From contig NZ_JAIPUS010000001.1 of the NCBI RefSeq assembly GCF_020055675.1, positions 124,001 to 188,000 of the forward strand: DNA of 64,000 bases. Reading direction: 5' to 3'. Both the position numbers and the translations under genes were made by a program. This document shows positions 48,425 to 57,761 of the stretch, piece by piece. Within the stretch, counting starts at the first letter, position 1; each line of letters starts with the position of its first letter. This DNA comes from Marivita sp. (GTDB lineage Bacteria; Pseudomonadota; Alphaproteobacteria; Rhodobacterales; Rhodobacteraceae). The notes under the pieces were generated by a model, which saw only the letters and a list, made by a program, of their open reading frames with translations, ran no database searches and had not been told where the DNA came from.

Positions 48425-49189
48425 ATGCGCAGCACGGTCGCGGACTTCATTGAACAAGGCTGGGTCACGAATTTCATCATCGGTGTGATCCTGTTCAACG
48501 CCATTCTTCTGGGCCTTGAAACATCGGATCAGGCGATGGCGGTGGCGGGACCGCTGATCCTCGCCCTCGATACCCTGTGCCTGTTCATCTTCGTCGTGGA
48601 AATCGCGCTCAAGATATTTGCGCATGGCTGGCGCTTTTTCCGCAGCGGCTGGAACCTTTTCGATTTCTTCATCGTCGGCATTGCCCTTGTGCCTGCAAGC
48701 CAGGGGTTCTCGGTGTTGCGGGCCCTGCGAATCCTGCGTGTGCTGCGCGTGATCTCGACGGCCCCGCGGCTGAGACGGGTGGTGGAAGGATTCGTCACCG
48801 CGCTTCCGGGCATGGGCAGCGTATTTCTCCTGATGGCGCTGATCTTCTATATCGCGTCGGTGATGGCGACCAAGCTGTTCGGTGATGCCTTTCCCGCTTG
48901 GTTCGGCGACCTTGGAAAGTCCGGCTATTCCCTGTTCCAGATCATGACGCTGGAATCCTGGTCCATGGGCATCGTGCGCCCGGTGATGGAGGTATTCCCC
49001 TGGGCGTGGGCGTTCTTTGTGCCGTTCATCATGGTCACGACCTTTGCTGTCGTGAACCTTCTGGTCGGCCTGATCGTGAATTCGATGCAGGACGCGCATG
49101 CCGAGGAATCGAACGAGCGCACGGATGCCTACCGCGACGAGGTGCTGGCCCGGCTCGAGGCGATTGAAAAACGCCTGAACGAGCGATGA
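48425..49189 (+). CDS. Bacterial voltage-gated (sodium) ion channel, NaChBac/NaVSp type
   Basis: Six TM segments; S4-like VLRALRILRVLRVIS with Arg every third residue; pore filter TLESWSMG; C-terminal charged tail ARLEAIEKRLNER. Confidence 0.88.
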   Translation: MRSTVADFIEQGWVTNFIIGVILFNAILLGLETSDQAMAVAGPLILALDTLCLFIFVVEIALKIFAHGWRFFRSGWNLFDFFIVGIALVPASQGFSVLRALRILRVLRVISTAPRLRRVVEGFVTALPGMGSVFLLMALIFYIASVMATKLFGDAFPAWFGDLGKSGYSLFQIMTLESWSMGIVRPVMEVFPWAWAFFVPFIMVTTFAVVNLLVGLIVNSMQDAHAEESNERTDAYRDEVLARLEAIEKRLNER

Positions 49190-49260
49190 CATCACGCTTT
49201 TGTTTGTCGCCTCCGCAACAATTCGTGTAGCGTGGGGCAAAACAAACGAGCAGCTTTTTC

Positions 49261-49746
49261 ATGTTACGAATTCTGTGCCTTCTGGCCTTGGCGCTTGGGC
49301 TCACCGCCTGTGGCAAGTTTCCGACCTATGATGGTCCCGAAGTGACCCGCGTGATCGTGCAAAAGGCGGATCGCAAGATGCACCTGCTGCATCATAACGC
49401 GATCCTGAAGACCTATGACGTCGGTCTCGGCTTTGCCCCCAATGGCCACAAGCAAGTCGAAGGGGACGGCAAAACCCCCGAAGGGGATTACCTGATCGAC
49501 CGTCGCAACCCGAACAGCAGCTTCTACCTGTCGATCGGGATCGACTATCCGCGCCCCCGCGACATCGAATATGCCCGGTCCATGGGCAAATCGCCGGGCG
49601 GCGATATTTTCATTCATGGCCGGCCCTGGAAATACCGCAAGGGTGGGCGGGATTGGACATGGGGGTGCATTGCCGTGACCAACCGGGAGATGCGCGAGAT
49701 TTACGCGATGGTGAAAAACGGCACGCCGATCACGATCAACCCGTAG
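49261..49746 (+). CDS. L,D-transpeptidase (YkuD) family lipoprotein
   Basis: Lipobox-like LALGLTAC; GDGKTPEGDYLIDRRNPNSSFYLSIGIDYPRP...GGDIFIHGRPW...DWTWGCIAVTNREMREIY. Confidence 0.88.
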   Translation: MLRILCLLALALGLTACGKFPTYDGPEVTRVIVQKADRKMHLLHHNAILKTYDVGLGFAPNGHKQVEGDGKTPEGDYLIDRRNPNSSFYLSIGIDYPRPRDIEYARSMGKSPGGDIFIHGRPWKYRKGGRDWTWGCIAVTNREMREIYAMVKNGTPITINP

Positions 49747-49761
49747 GGTCCAGACCGCAGA

Positions 49762-50316
49762 TCAGGATGGCGCGTTCATCGGGGTGAACCCGCTTTCGTC
49801 CGGCGAGCCAAGCACAAGGTTCCACCAAATCTTGCCATTGGATTCCTGGAACCAGGCAAAGCCCATGTCCCGCGCCGATGGATCGAGTATCACGGTGCGC
49901 GTGTTGTTGGCTTCCATCCAGGCGCCCAGTGTCTCAAGCTCGGTCTCATAGGTTTCCGAGATCGCTTCACCGACAAGCCGGCCGGTGTAGCCGGCGCGTT
50001 GAACCCGGTCGATCGGTGACGACCCGTCCGACCCGAAATGCCAAGGGCGGTTCTGCACGCTCATGTCACGGGAATGGGTCGCCGCGGCGGCAGTCAACCG
50101 GGCATTGAGTTCGAGCGCCGGTGCGCCGGACGCTTGCCGCAGCGCGTTGATCGCGTCGAGCATACGGAACTGGACGCGCGCGGTATCACCCGAGCGGATG
50201 CGATAGACCTTGGGCAGCGGCTTTCCGTCGGGGCCAAGCTGTGGGGGCGCGGGCGCGGTTGCGCACGCGGTCAAGGCAAATCCCGCAATCCCCAACAAGA
50301 ACGTCGAACACTTCAT
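49762..50316 (-). CDS. CAP domain (SCP-like) lipoprotein
   Basis: FALTACATAP lipobox; ALELNARLTAAAATHSRDMSVQNRPWHFGSDGSSPIDRVQRAGYTGRLVGEAISE. Confidence 0.82.
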   Translation of the reverse strand: MKCSTFLLGIAGFALTACATAPAPPQLGPDGKPLPKVYRIRSGDTARVQFRMLDAINALRQASGAPALELNARLTAAAATHSRDMSVQNRPWHFGSDGSSPIDRVQRAGYTGRLVGEAISETYETELETLGAWMEANNTRTVILDPSARDMGFAWFQESNGKIWWNLVLGSPDESGFTPMNAPS

Positions 50317-50488
50317 TTCCAGCCACCCACTCCTGATCCTGCACGGGCTTATCCGCAGACATGGGTGGGATCAAACACACAAAACCGCGATTTGCCGAAA
50401 TGACATTCCTTTGAATTGCGACTGAGGCATTCACGCCATATGCTAATCACGTTGAATCACGATATTTCCAATACGAGGGGCCACAGAG

Positions 50489-51088
50489 ATGGCAAATTCA
50501 CCGCGCTTTCCCGTGAACCGTCGCAGCTTTCTGGCTGGATCGGCTGCGATGATCGCAACGCCCGCGATTGCGCAGGATGTTAATGACGGGTCCACGGTCG
50601 AGATCGAGAGCGATATCACCTCGAACGTGCGCCGCAATATTTCGAGCTTCCGCACATTGGATTGGCGCCCGTATTTCAGCGACCTAAACAATGGCGCGAT
50701 CCTGGTCGATATCGATTCGCGCGCCCTGCACTATTGGCAGGAAAATGGGAATTACCGGCTGTACCCATCCTCTGTCCCGTTGACAGACGATCTGACGCGC
50801 CGCGGCCGCACCAAGGTGACGTTCAAGGATCCCGAACCCGACTGGCGCCCGACGCCCTCGATGAAAGAACGGAACCCCGAGTGGCCGGATTACGTGCCTC
50901 CCGGTCCGGACAACCCCTTGGGCACCCGCGCGCTACATCTCAGCTGGACCTATTATCGCATCCACGGCACGCATGACACGCGCAAGATCGGACGGCGATC
51001 GTCCAATGGCTGCATCGGTTTGTACAACGAACATATCGAGGAACTTTACGGGCTGGCAGAAGTGGGCACTCAGGTGTTGCTAATTTGA
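50489..51088 (+). CDS. L,D-transpeptidase (YkuD) with Tat-like signal
   Basis: NRRSFLAGSAAMIATPAIAQ; LHYWQENGNYRLYPSSVPL...YYRIHGTHDTRKIGRRSSNGCIGLYNEHIEELYGLAEVGTQVLLI. Confidence 0.88.
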   Translation: MANSPRFPVNRRSFLAGSAAMIATPAIAQDVNDGSTVEIESDITSNVRRNISSFRTLDWRPYFSDLNNGAILVDIDSRALHYWQENGNYRLYPSSVPLTDDLTRRGRTKVTFKDPEPDWRPTPSMKERNPEWPDYVPPGPDNPLGTRALHLSWTYYRIHGTHDTRKIGRRSSNGCIGLYNEHIEELYGLAEVGTQVLLI

Positions 51089-51237
51089 CGACATCACGTC
51101 GAGGTTGGAAAGTTGTGCAAGAAGATAGATTTGCATTTGCCATGATAAGCTGGTTAGACAGTTTTACGAGGTAAGTCTTGGGTGCTTGTCGCGTGTCACT
51201 TCTATGTGCACCGACTTGCGAATATCTGGAGGTTAAT

Positions 51238-51429
51238 ATGAAGAAACTCGTTCTCGCCGCTGCGTTCGCCGGTGCTGCTTCGACAGCAATGGCCGGTTCT
51301 TACGCAAAAGACGACGTGGTCATGGAGCCGGTTGTTGTTGTTGAAGAAGCACAGCAAAGCTCCTCGTCCGCAGGTCTTATCATCCCGCTGGTCGTGATCG
51401 CCCTGCTGGCTGCAGCAGCTTCCGACTGA
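51238..51429 (+). CDS. Small (63 aa) protein: signal peptide, acidic Val-rich segment, Ser-rich linker, C-terminal TM
   Basis: MKKLVLAAAFAGAASTAMAGSYAKDDVVMEPVVVVEEAQQSSSSAGLIIPLVVIALLAAAASD; preceded by a ggagg RBS and followed by a strong terminator. Confidence 0.75.
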   Translation: MKKLVLAAAFAGAASTAMAGSYAKDDVVMEPVVVVEEAQQSSSSAGLIIPLVVIALLAAAASD

Positions 51430-51453
51430 TCCACATCGGATGAACAGAATAGA

Positions 51454-51485
51454 AAAAGGCGGTGTGCAAACACCGCCTTTTTTTG
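51454..51485. terminator. Bidirectional Rho-independent terminator (small protein / hemH)
   Basis: AAAAAGGCGGTGT-gcaa-ACACCGCCTTTTTTT. Confidence 0.88.
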
Positions 51486-51513
51486 TTCCGGGACCGGGGT
51501 ATCCGGTCAGACG

Positions 51514-52578
51514 TCAATCAAGCCATCCGGTCATGTTCTCTTCGACGACCGCCGCGAGAGCCTTGATATGGGCCTCGTCATCATTGAGACACGGGATATA
51601 GGTGAAATGCTCGCCGCCCGCCTCTTCGAAACTCTCCTTGATCTCTTCGTTGATCTCTTCGAGCGTTTCGATGCAATCCGCTGAAAACGCGGGGGCACAT
51701 ACGGCGATGTTCTTTTTCCCGTCCTCTTCGGCCAGCCGTGCCACCTCTTCCACCGTATAGGGCTTGAGCCACTCTTCCGGACCGAATTTCGACTGGAACG
51801 TGGTGGTGATTTCCGTGTCCTCCCACCCCAGTCGCTCCTTCAGCAAGCGCGTGGTTTTCTGGCACTGGCAGTGGTACGGGTCGCCTTCCAGGAGGTATCG
51901 CTTGGGAACCCCATGGTAGGAACACACAAGGATATCGGGCCGCGTGTCGAGCTTGTCATAGGCCCGTTCGATGGATTGCGCGAGTGCTTCGATATACTTG
52001 GGGTGCTGGAAATAGGGCTCGACGGTGCGCACCGTGGGTTGCCACTTTTCGTCCATCAAGGCGCGGAAAAACTGGTCATTCGCGGTTGCGGATGTCGCCC
52101 CCGCATAATGCGGATAGAGCGGGAAAAACAGGATTTTCCGGCACCCCGCCTCGATCATGTTGCGGACCTTTGATTTCGTCGATGGATTTCCGTAGCGCAT
52201 GCAGAAATCCACCATGACCTGATCGCCGTAGCGGTCCTGCATCGCCTTGCTCATCTTGGCGGTCTGGTCCTTGGTGATCGTCATGAGGGGGCTTTCGCCC
52301 TGCTCTTCGTTCCAGATCGACTTGTAGGCCTCACCCGAGCTGAACGGCCGCTTGGTCAGAATGATCAACTGCAAGAGCGGTTGCCAGAGCCATGGACTGT
52401 AGTCGATCACACGACGATCCGACAGGAATTCATTCAGATACCGCCGCATCGACCAGTAGTCATAGTTGTCCGGCGTGCCAAGATTGGCCAGGAGAACACC
52501 CACTTTCTCGGCCGGGATCTTGGGGTGGTCCGCCGGGGCGTGGGTGGGGCGTTGTGCTGTTTTCGTTGCATCCAACAT
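51514..52578 (-). CDS. hemH: Ferrochelatase
   Basis: KVGVLLANLGTPDNYDYWSMRRYLNEFLSDRRVIDYSPWLWQPLLQLIILTKRP...LVCSYHGVPKRYLLEGDPYHCQC. Confidence 0.95.
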   Translation of the reverse strand: MLDATKTAQRPTHAPADHPKIPAEKVGVLLANLGTPDNYDYWSMRRYLNEFLSDRRVIDYSPWLWQPLLQLIILTKRPFSSGEAYKSIWNEEQGESPLMTITKDQTAKMSKAMQDRYGDQVMVDFCMRYGNPSTKSKVRNMIEAGCRKILFFPLYPHYAGATSATANDQFFRALMDEKWQPTVRTVEPYFQHPKYIEALAQSIERAYDKLDTRPDILVCSYHGVPKRYLLEGDPYHCQCQKTTRLLKERLGWEDTEITTTFQSKFGPEEWLKPYTVEEVARLAEEDGKKNIAVCAPAFSADCIETLEEINEEIKESFEEAGGEHFTYIPCLNDDEAHIKALAAVVEENMTGWLD

Positions 52579-52633
52579 CGGGCCTGAATCCTTGAACAGT
52601 TTAGCGGGCTAACTAACCTCTCCAGAGGTCAGG

Positions 52634-53455
52634 TCAATCTTTCACCGGCGTTTCCACCGCGTTGAGCGCATCAGCAAGCCGCTGCGACGCGGATCCGGGG
52701 CGCAATGGCTGTGGTTGCGACGCATCCGGGGCCCAGCCCGTCAGGGTCATGATCTCGAAGGTGGCAGTCACCCGCCCGGCCTGATCCGAATATGTATCGG
52801 CATAAAGCGCCATCGCCTTGGCCAGCACGTCCCGCCGTGTGAAATTTCGGACGCGCGCGGCCAGCGCGTTGCTTTCCCCCATCGCGCGCAGATCGCGCAT
52901 CAGGTGCATCGGCGTCTCGTAGCTCGTGGTCAGAACCGCGCTGTCCGCGACCGGCAGGGCAAACCCGGCGCGCTGCAACAAGGCGCCCAGATCGCGGATA
53001 TCCGCCATCGGCGCGACGCGGGGCGACAACCCGCCCGTCACCGCGATTTCCGCCTGCCCCATTGCCGCGCGCAATTCCCAAAGCGTCTGCCCGCCCAGCG
53101 TCAGAACCAGCATCAGACCATCGGGTTGAAGCGCCCGCCGACACTGGATCAACTGCCCGACGGGATCATTTGCCCAGTGCAGCGCCATGGCATGGATCAC
53201 AAGGTCATGCGCAGCCTGTTCGAGGTCGAGAACCTCGGTATCTGCCACCAGCCGCGCCCCGGGAAAGCTGTCCTGCCAGATATGGGCAAATGGTGTGACG
53301 ATCGCAGGCGATTGAAAGGATTTGTTAACGAACGACAGGCGATCCTGCACGTCGGCCCGCGCCTCTTCGTGCAGGAACAGCGCAGCGTCGGCGCGCGCCC
53401 GCGCCCGGTATCGGGCCAGCGCATCGCAGTCTGTCAGGATAGGAGTTTCGGACAT
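52634..53455 (-). CDS. SAM-dependent methyltransferase (BioC/NDUFAF5-like)
   Basis: MSETPILTDCDALARYRARARADAALFLHEEARADVQDRLSFVNKSF...VIHAMALHWANDPVGQLIQCRRALQPDGLML. Confidence 0.85.
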   Translation of the reverse strand: MSETPILTDCDALARYRARARADAALFLHEEARADVQDRLSFVNKSFQSPAIVTPFAHIWQDSFPGARLVADTEVLDLEQAAHDLVIHAMALHWANDPVGQLIQCRRALQPDGLMLVLTLGGQTLWELRAAMGQAEIAVTGGLSPRVAPMADIRDLGALLQRAGFALPVADSAVLTTSYETPMHLMRDLRAMGESNALAARVRNFTRRDVLAKAMALYADTYSDQAGRVTATFEIMTLTGWAPDASQPQPLRPGSASQRLADALNAVETPVKD

Positions 53456-53457
53456 GG

Positions 53458-54186
53458 GTGCCAGATAGGATGCTGCGGACCGGATTGCAAACCGCGCTGC
53501 GCATGGTCTACCCGCCGCGCTGCCTTGCCTGTGGCGGGTTGGTCGAACAGGACAACGGCCTGTGCGCATCCTGTTTCACACAGACACCGTTCATCACGGG
53601 GCTGGTCTGCGATTTATGCGGTATTCCCCTGCCCGGCCAATCGGACGAGGCGGTTCACTGCGATTCCTGTCTGTCGATGGCCCGTCCCTGGACCCGGGGT
53701 CGCGCCGCGCTGAGGTATGAAAGCGTTGGCCGCCGCCTTGTTCTCGCCCTCAAGCATGGGGACCGGCATGATATCGTCGGTACGGCCGCGGACTGGATGG
53801 CGCAGGCGGTGCCGCAATCCTTGCCCGATGACACCGTTGTGATTCCCGTGCCTTTGCACCTTACCCGTCTGCTGCGCAGGCGGTTCAACCAATCCGCGCT
53901 TCTGGCGCAGGCGGTCGCGCGACGGCTCGGCCTCGATTACATGCCCGACGCCCTGAACCGCACCCGGCGCACCGAATCGCTGAACGGTAAATCCCGCGAT
54001 GCGCGGTATTGCGAGCTGTCGGACTCGATCACGGCCAATCCGCGCCGAGTGCAGAAACTGTGCGGCAGGCCGGTTCTGCTGGTCGATGACGTGATGACCT
54101 CCGGGGCCACGGTTTCGGCCTGCGCCACCGCGTGCCACGCGGCACAGAGCGGGGAGGTCACCGTTCTGGTCCTGGCCCGCGTTTAG
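53458..54186 (+). CDS. ComF family phosphoribosyltransferase-like protein
   Basis: YPPRCLACGGLVEQDNGLCASCF...VIPVPLHLTRLLRRRFNQSALLAQAVARRL...VLLVDDVMTSGATVSACATA. Confidence 0.92.
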   Translation: MPDRMLRTGLQTALRMVYPPRCLACGGLVEQDNGLCASCFTQTPFITGLVCDLCGIPLPGQSDEAVHCDSCLSMARPWTRGRAALRYESVGRRLVLALKHGDRHDIVGTAADWMAQAVPQSLPDDTVVIPVPLHLTRLLRRRFNQSALLAQAVARRLGLDYMPDALNRTRRTESLNGKSRDARYCELSDSITANPRRVQKLCGRPVLLVDDVMTSGATVSACATACHAAQSGEVTVLVLARV

Positions 54187-54273
54187 AACGCCACAGGCTT
54201 TCTGCCCATGGCCCTCTGGCACGCGTTGCAAAGGGTGCTTAAATCCCTGACAACAGCAAAAAGGGGAACCAAA

Positions 54274-54531
54274 ATGCCGAATATCGAAATTTATACATCG
54301 CCGCTCTGCGGATTCTGCCACTCTGCCAAACGCCTGCTCAGCCAGAAAGGCGCGTCTTTCAACGAGATCGACGTTCTGTCCGACCCCAACCGCAAGCCCG
54401 AGATGATCAAGCGCGCCAATGGGGGCCGCACCGTGCCGCAGATTTTCATCGGAGAGACCCATGTGGGAGGATGCGACGAACTCTTCGCGCTCGACCGCGC
54501 CGGCAAGCTCGATCCGATGCTCGCGGCCTGA
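54274..54531 (+). CDS. grxC: Glutaredoxin 3
   Basis: IEIYTSPLCGFCHSAKRLLSQKGASFNEIDV...GGRTVPQIFIGETHVGGCDEL. Confidence 0.93.
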   Translation: MPNIEIYTSPLCGFCHSAKRLLSQKGASFNEIDVLSDPNRKPEMIKRANGGRTVPQIFIGETHVGGCDELFALDRAGKLDPMLAA

Positions 54532-54536
54532 CCAAA

Positions 54537-55370
54537 ATGCGGGCGGCGCTGCTTCAGCTCACTTCGTCCGATGATCCGCACAGCAACCTGCGGATCATCT
54601 CGGACCTCCTGCGCATGGCCGCCGCCGACGGGGCCGAGCTTGTCCTCACACCCGAGGTGACGAATTGCGTCAGCAACAGCCGCACCCATCAGCGCCACGT
54701 TCTTTGCCAGGAAGCAGATGATCCGACCCTTGATGCGCTGCGCAATGACGCGGCCCGGCTCGGTGTCTGGCTGTCGATCGGCTCACTCGCGCTCAAGGCC
54801 GAGCCGCCCGAGGCCCGGTTCCTGAATCGCGGCTTCCTGATCGGTCCTGACGGCATGATCGCTGCGCGGTATGACAAGCTGCACATGTTCGACGTGCAGG
54901 TCACCGAGACCGAAACCTACCGCGAATCGGACGGGTTCAAACCCGGCCAAACCGCCGTGACCTGCGAAACGCCCTTCGGCGTGATCGGCATGAGCATCTG
55001 CTACGACGTTCGCTTCCCCTATCTCTACCGTGCTCTGGCACAGGCCGGGGCCGAGATCATGATCGTGCCCGCCGCTTTTTCGCCAGCAACGGGACCAATG
55101 CATTGGAACCCTCTGCTGCGCGCCCGCGCCATCGAGACCGGGTCCTATGTCCTTGCCGCTGCGCAAGGCGGACAGCATAGCGCCACACGTGGCCGCGCCC
55201 GCACCACCCACGGGCATTCTCTGGCGGTGTCGCCCTGGGGCGAAATCCTGCTTGATGCGGGGCAGATGTCTGGCATTCATATGGTCGATGTCGACAGGAC
55301 CAAGGTGGCAACCGCCCGGCACAAGGTTCCGTCGCTACAGCACGACATGTCGTTCACCGGCCCGGCATGA
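54537..55370 (+). CDS. Carbon-nitrogen hydrolase (nitrilase/Nit) family protein
   Basis: LVLTPEVTN...ARYDKLHMFDV...GVIGMSICYDVRFPYLYRALAQAGAEIMIVPAAF. Confidence 0.92.
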   Translation: MRAALLQLTSSDDPHSNLRIISDLLRMAAADGAELVLTPEVTNCVSNSRTHQRHVLCQEADDPTLDALRNDAARLGVWLSIGSLALKAEPPEARFLNRGFLIGPDGMIAARYDKLHMFDVQVTETETYRESDGFKPGQTAVTCETPFGVIGMSICYDVRFPYLYRALAQAGAEIMIVPAAFSPATGPMHWNPLLRARAIETGSYVLAAAQGGQHSATRGRARTTHGHSLAVSPWGEILLDAGQMSGIHMVDVDRTKVATARHKVPSLQHDMSFTGPA

Positions 55371-55819
55371 GCGACAGCAGCGCGCTTGCCATATCGCTTT
55401 TCAGCGAATTGCTGACGGCCGACCAATTGCTGCGCAACCGCCTGACACGGGTTTTGCCGAACAGGATGGAAATCTCCCATTTCTCGGTACTCAATCAACT
55501 CGCCCGTGGCGGGTCCGAAAAAACCCCGGCCCAACTGGCCAAGGCCTTCCACGTCACCCGTGGCGCGATGACCAATACGTTGAGCAAGCTGGAAGCGGCG
55601 GGATATGTGCATATTCGCCCAGATTGGGACGATGCCCGCCGCAAACAGGTGTCGATCAGCCCTGCCGGTCTGGCGGCGCGGGATGCCGCCCTTGCCGCGA
55701 TCACACCGCTGATCACCGAAATGGTCCAGGAGCTGGGCGACACCAAGGTGCGTGCCGCGATCCCGGTCCTGCGCGAATTGCGGGTCAAGCTGGAAGGTCC
55801 GGGCACACGCAGCCAGTGA
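55367..55819 (+). CDS. MarR family transcriptional regulator
   Basis: EISHFSVLNQLARGGSEKTPAQLAKAFHVTRGAMTNTLSKLEAAGYVHIRPDWDDARRKQVSISPAGL. Confidence 0.9.
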   Translation: MSDSSALAISLFSELLTADQLLRNRLTRVLPNRMEISHFSVLNQLARGGSEKTPAQLAKAFHVTRGAMTNTLSKLEAAGYVHIRPDWDDARRKQVSISPAGLAARDAALAAITPLITEMVQELGDTKVRAAIPVLRELRVKLEGPGTRSQ

Positions 55820-55850
55820 CCCAGGGCCAGTGGCGCGTGCCTTCAAATGA

Positions 55851-55889
55851 AAAAGACACGCTCTCGGGGTCCTTCCCGGACAGAGCGTC
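55851..55889 (-). terminator. Intrinsic terminator downstream of ubiG
   Basis: Minus strand: GACGCTCTgtCCGGGaaggaCCCCGAGAGCGTGTCTTTTT; overlaps the ubiG stop codon. Confidence 0.65.
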
Positions 55890-56646
55890 AGCCGGGTTTC
55901 ACGGCAGCCGTGATATAATTCACGCTCAGGTCCCGATCCGACAGCCGCCATTGTCCCGACAGCGGGTTGTACCGGAACCCCTTGCGATCGACCGGCGTCA
56001 GCCCCGCTTTGCCGATCAGCTCATAAAGCTCGTCCGGGGTGAGGAACTTGGACCAGTCATGCGTGCCTGTCGGCAACCATCGCATGACAAACTCTGCCCC
56101 GACAATTGCGGCGGCAAAGCTCTTGGTGGTGCGGTTGAGCGTGGAACACAGGTGTAACCCGCCGGGCGCCAGGCATCGTGCACCCGCCTCCACAAGGGCA
56201 AGCGGATCGCCCACGTGTTCGATCACTTCCAGCGTCAGCACCACGTCGAAAACCTCGCCCGCCTGCGCAAGGCTTTCGGCACTGGTGTGGCGATAGTCGA
56301 TCTGGAGTCCCGATTGTTCCGCGTGAGTCCGCGCGACCGGGATCGCGGCGCCGCCGGCGTCTATCCCGACAACATCTGCCCCCAACCGTGCAAGCGGTTC
56401 ACACAGCAATCCACCGCCACAGCCGATATCCAGCACGCGCAGACCGTCAAACGGGTGCGGAGCTTCGAGGTCGCGGTCAAACTCTGCCGCGATCTGCGTG
56501 GTGATGTAATCCAGCCGAACCGGGTTCATCATATGCAGCGGTTTGAACGTGCCATTCGGATCCCACCATTCGGCGGACATTGCTTCGAACTTGGCAATTT
56601 CGGCAGGATCGACGGTTGTGGCTTCGGTCACAGGATAATTCCCCAT
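55888..56646 (-). CDS. ubiG: 3-demethylubiquinone / polyprenyldihydroxybenzoate O-methyltransferase
   Basis: [29 protein letters not shown]...[28 protein letters not shown]. Confidence 0.95.
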   Translation of the reverse strand: MGNYPVTEATTVDPAEIAKFEAMSAEWWDPNGTFKPLHMMNPVRLDYITTQIAAEFDRDLEAPHPFDGLRVLDIGCGGGLLCEPLARLGADVVGIDAGGAAIPVARTHAEQSGLQIDYRHTSAESLAQAGEVFDVVLTLEVIEHVGDPLALVEAGARCLAPGGLHLCSTLNRTTKSFAAAIVGAEFVMRWLPTGTHDWSKFLTPDELYELIGKAGLTPVDRKGFRYNPLSGQWRLSDRDLSVNYITAAVKPG

Positions 56647-56681
56647 GGTCTTTTGGTGTGTGAAGGCAATATAGGTGAAGT

Positions 56682-57659
56682 ATGGATAAATTCCCGAGCC
56701 AAAAGCGCGCAGTGCAGTATCTTTATCCGCCCATCGACCCCTTCGATCAGCGCATGCTGGCCGTCGGGGACGGCCATTCCGTCTATGTCGAACAATGCGG
56801 GGCGGAAAACGGGATACCCGTGATCGTTCTGCATGGCGGCCCCGGAGGCGGGTGCAGCCCGTCGATGCGGCGGTACTTCGATCCGCGCGTGTTCCGCGTG
56901 ATCCTGTTCGACCAGCGCGGCTGCGGCCGGTCCCGCCCGCATGCAAGCGTGGTCAACAACACCACCTGGGACCTGGTCGCCGATATCGAAGCGATCCGCG
57001 AAACGCTTGGCATCGACAAGTTCATCGTCTTCGGCGGCAGCTGGGGGGCGACGCTTGCCCTGATCTACGCGATCACGCATCCGGACCGCGTGCGGCAGCT
57101 TGTTCTGCGCGGCGTGTTCACCATGACAAAGGCAGAACTGGATTGGTTCTATGGCGGCGGGGCCGGACAATTCTGGCCGGAAACCTGGGCGCGTTTTGTC
57201 GACATGGTGCCCGAGGACGAACGCGACGACATGATCAATGCCTACCACCGTCGCCTTTTTTGTGGCGACCTGCGCACGGAGACCCGCTTTGCCCGGGCGT
57301 GGTCGGCCTGGGAAAACGCGCTTGCCTCGGTTTACTCCAGTGGATCGGGCGGTGAAGCGCCTGGCGATTACGCGCGCGCGTTTGCGCGTCTGGAAAACCA
57401 TTACTTCATCAATAGCGGATTTCTCGAAGAGGACGGGTGGATTCTCAATAACATGGATCGCCTGTCGGGAATTCCCGGCGCGATCGTCCAGGGCCGATAC
57501 GATATGATCTGCCCGCCCGTGCGTGCCTGGGAACTGGCCCGCGCCTGGCCCGACTGCGATCTGAGGATGGTCCGAAATGCCGGCCACGCCCTGTCCGAGC
57601 CCGGCATCAGTTCCGAGCTGGTTCGGATCATGGACCAGATCAGCGAAAGCCATTCGTAA
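56682..57659 (+). CDS. pip: Prolyl aminopeptidase
   Basis: [44 protein letters not shown]...[21 protein letters not shown]. Confidence 0.95.
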   Translation: MDKFPSQKRAVQYLYPPIDPFDQRMLAVGDGHSVYVEQCGAENGIPVIVLHGGPGGGCSPSMRRYFDPRVFRVILFDQRGCGRSRPHASVVNNTTWDLVADIEAIRETLGIDKFIVFGGSWGATLALIYAITHPDRVRQLVLRGVFTMTKAELDWFYGGGAGQFWPETWARFVDMVPEDERDDMINAYHRRLFCGDLRTETRFARAWSAWENALASVYSSGSGGEAPGDYARAFARLENHYFINSGFLEEDGWILNNMDRLSGIPGAIVQGRYDMICPPVRAWELARAWPDCDLRMVRNAGHALSEPGISSELVRIMDQISESHS

Positions 57660-57761
57660 GGTGCCCCCACCCAAACCGCGCGCCCCGGACCGGATGGTCC
57701 CGATGTCGTCCTTGCGTGACTTCATGTTGCCAGTCGGCCTGTATGACCCCATGTTGATGTC

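Noticed and set aside
47957-49240. 427-aa minus-strand ORF spanning the methyltransferase/channel genes
   Set aside because: Antisense to two well-supported genes; composition typical of non-coding frame.
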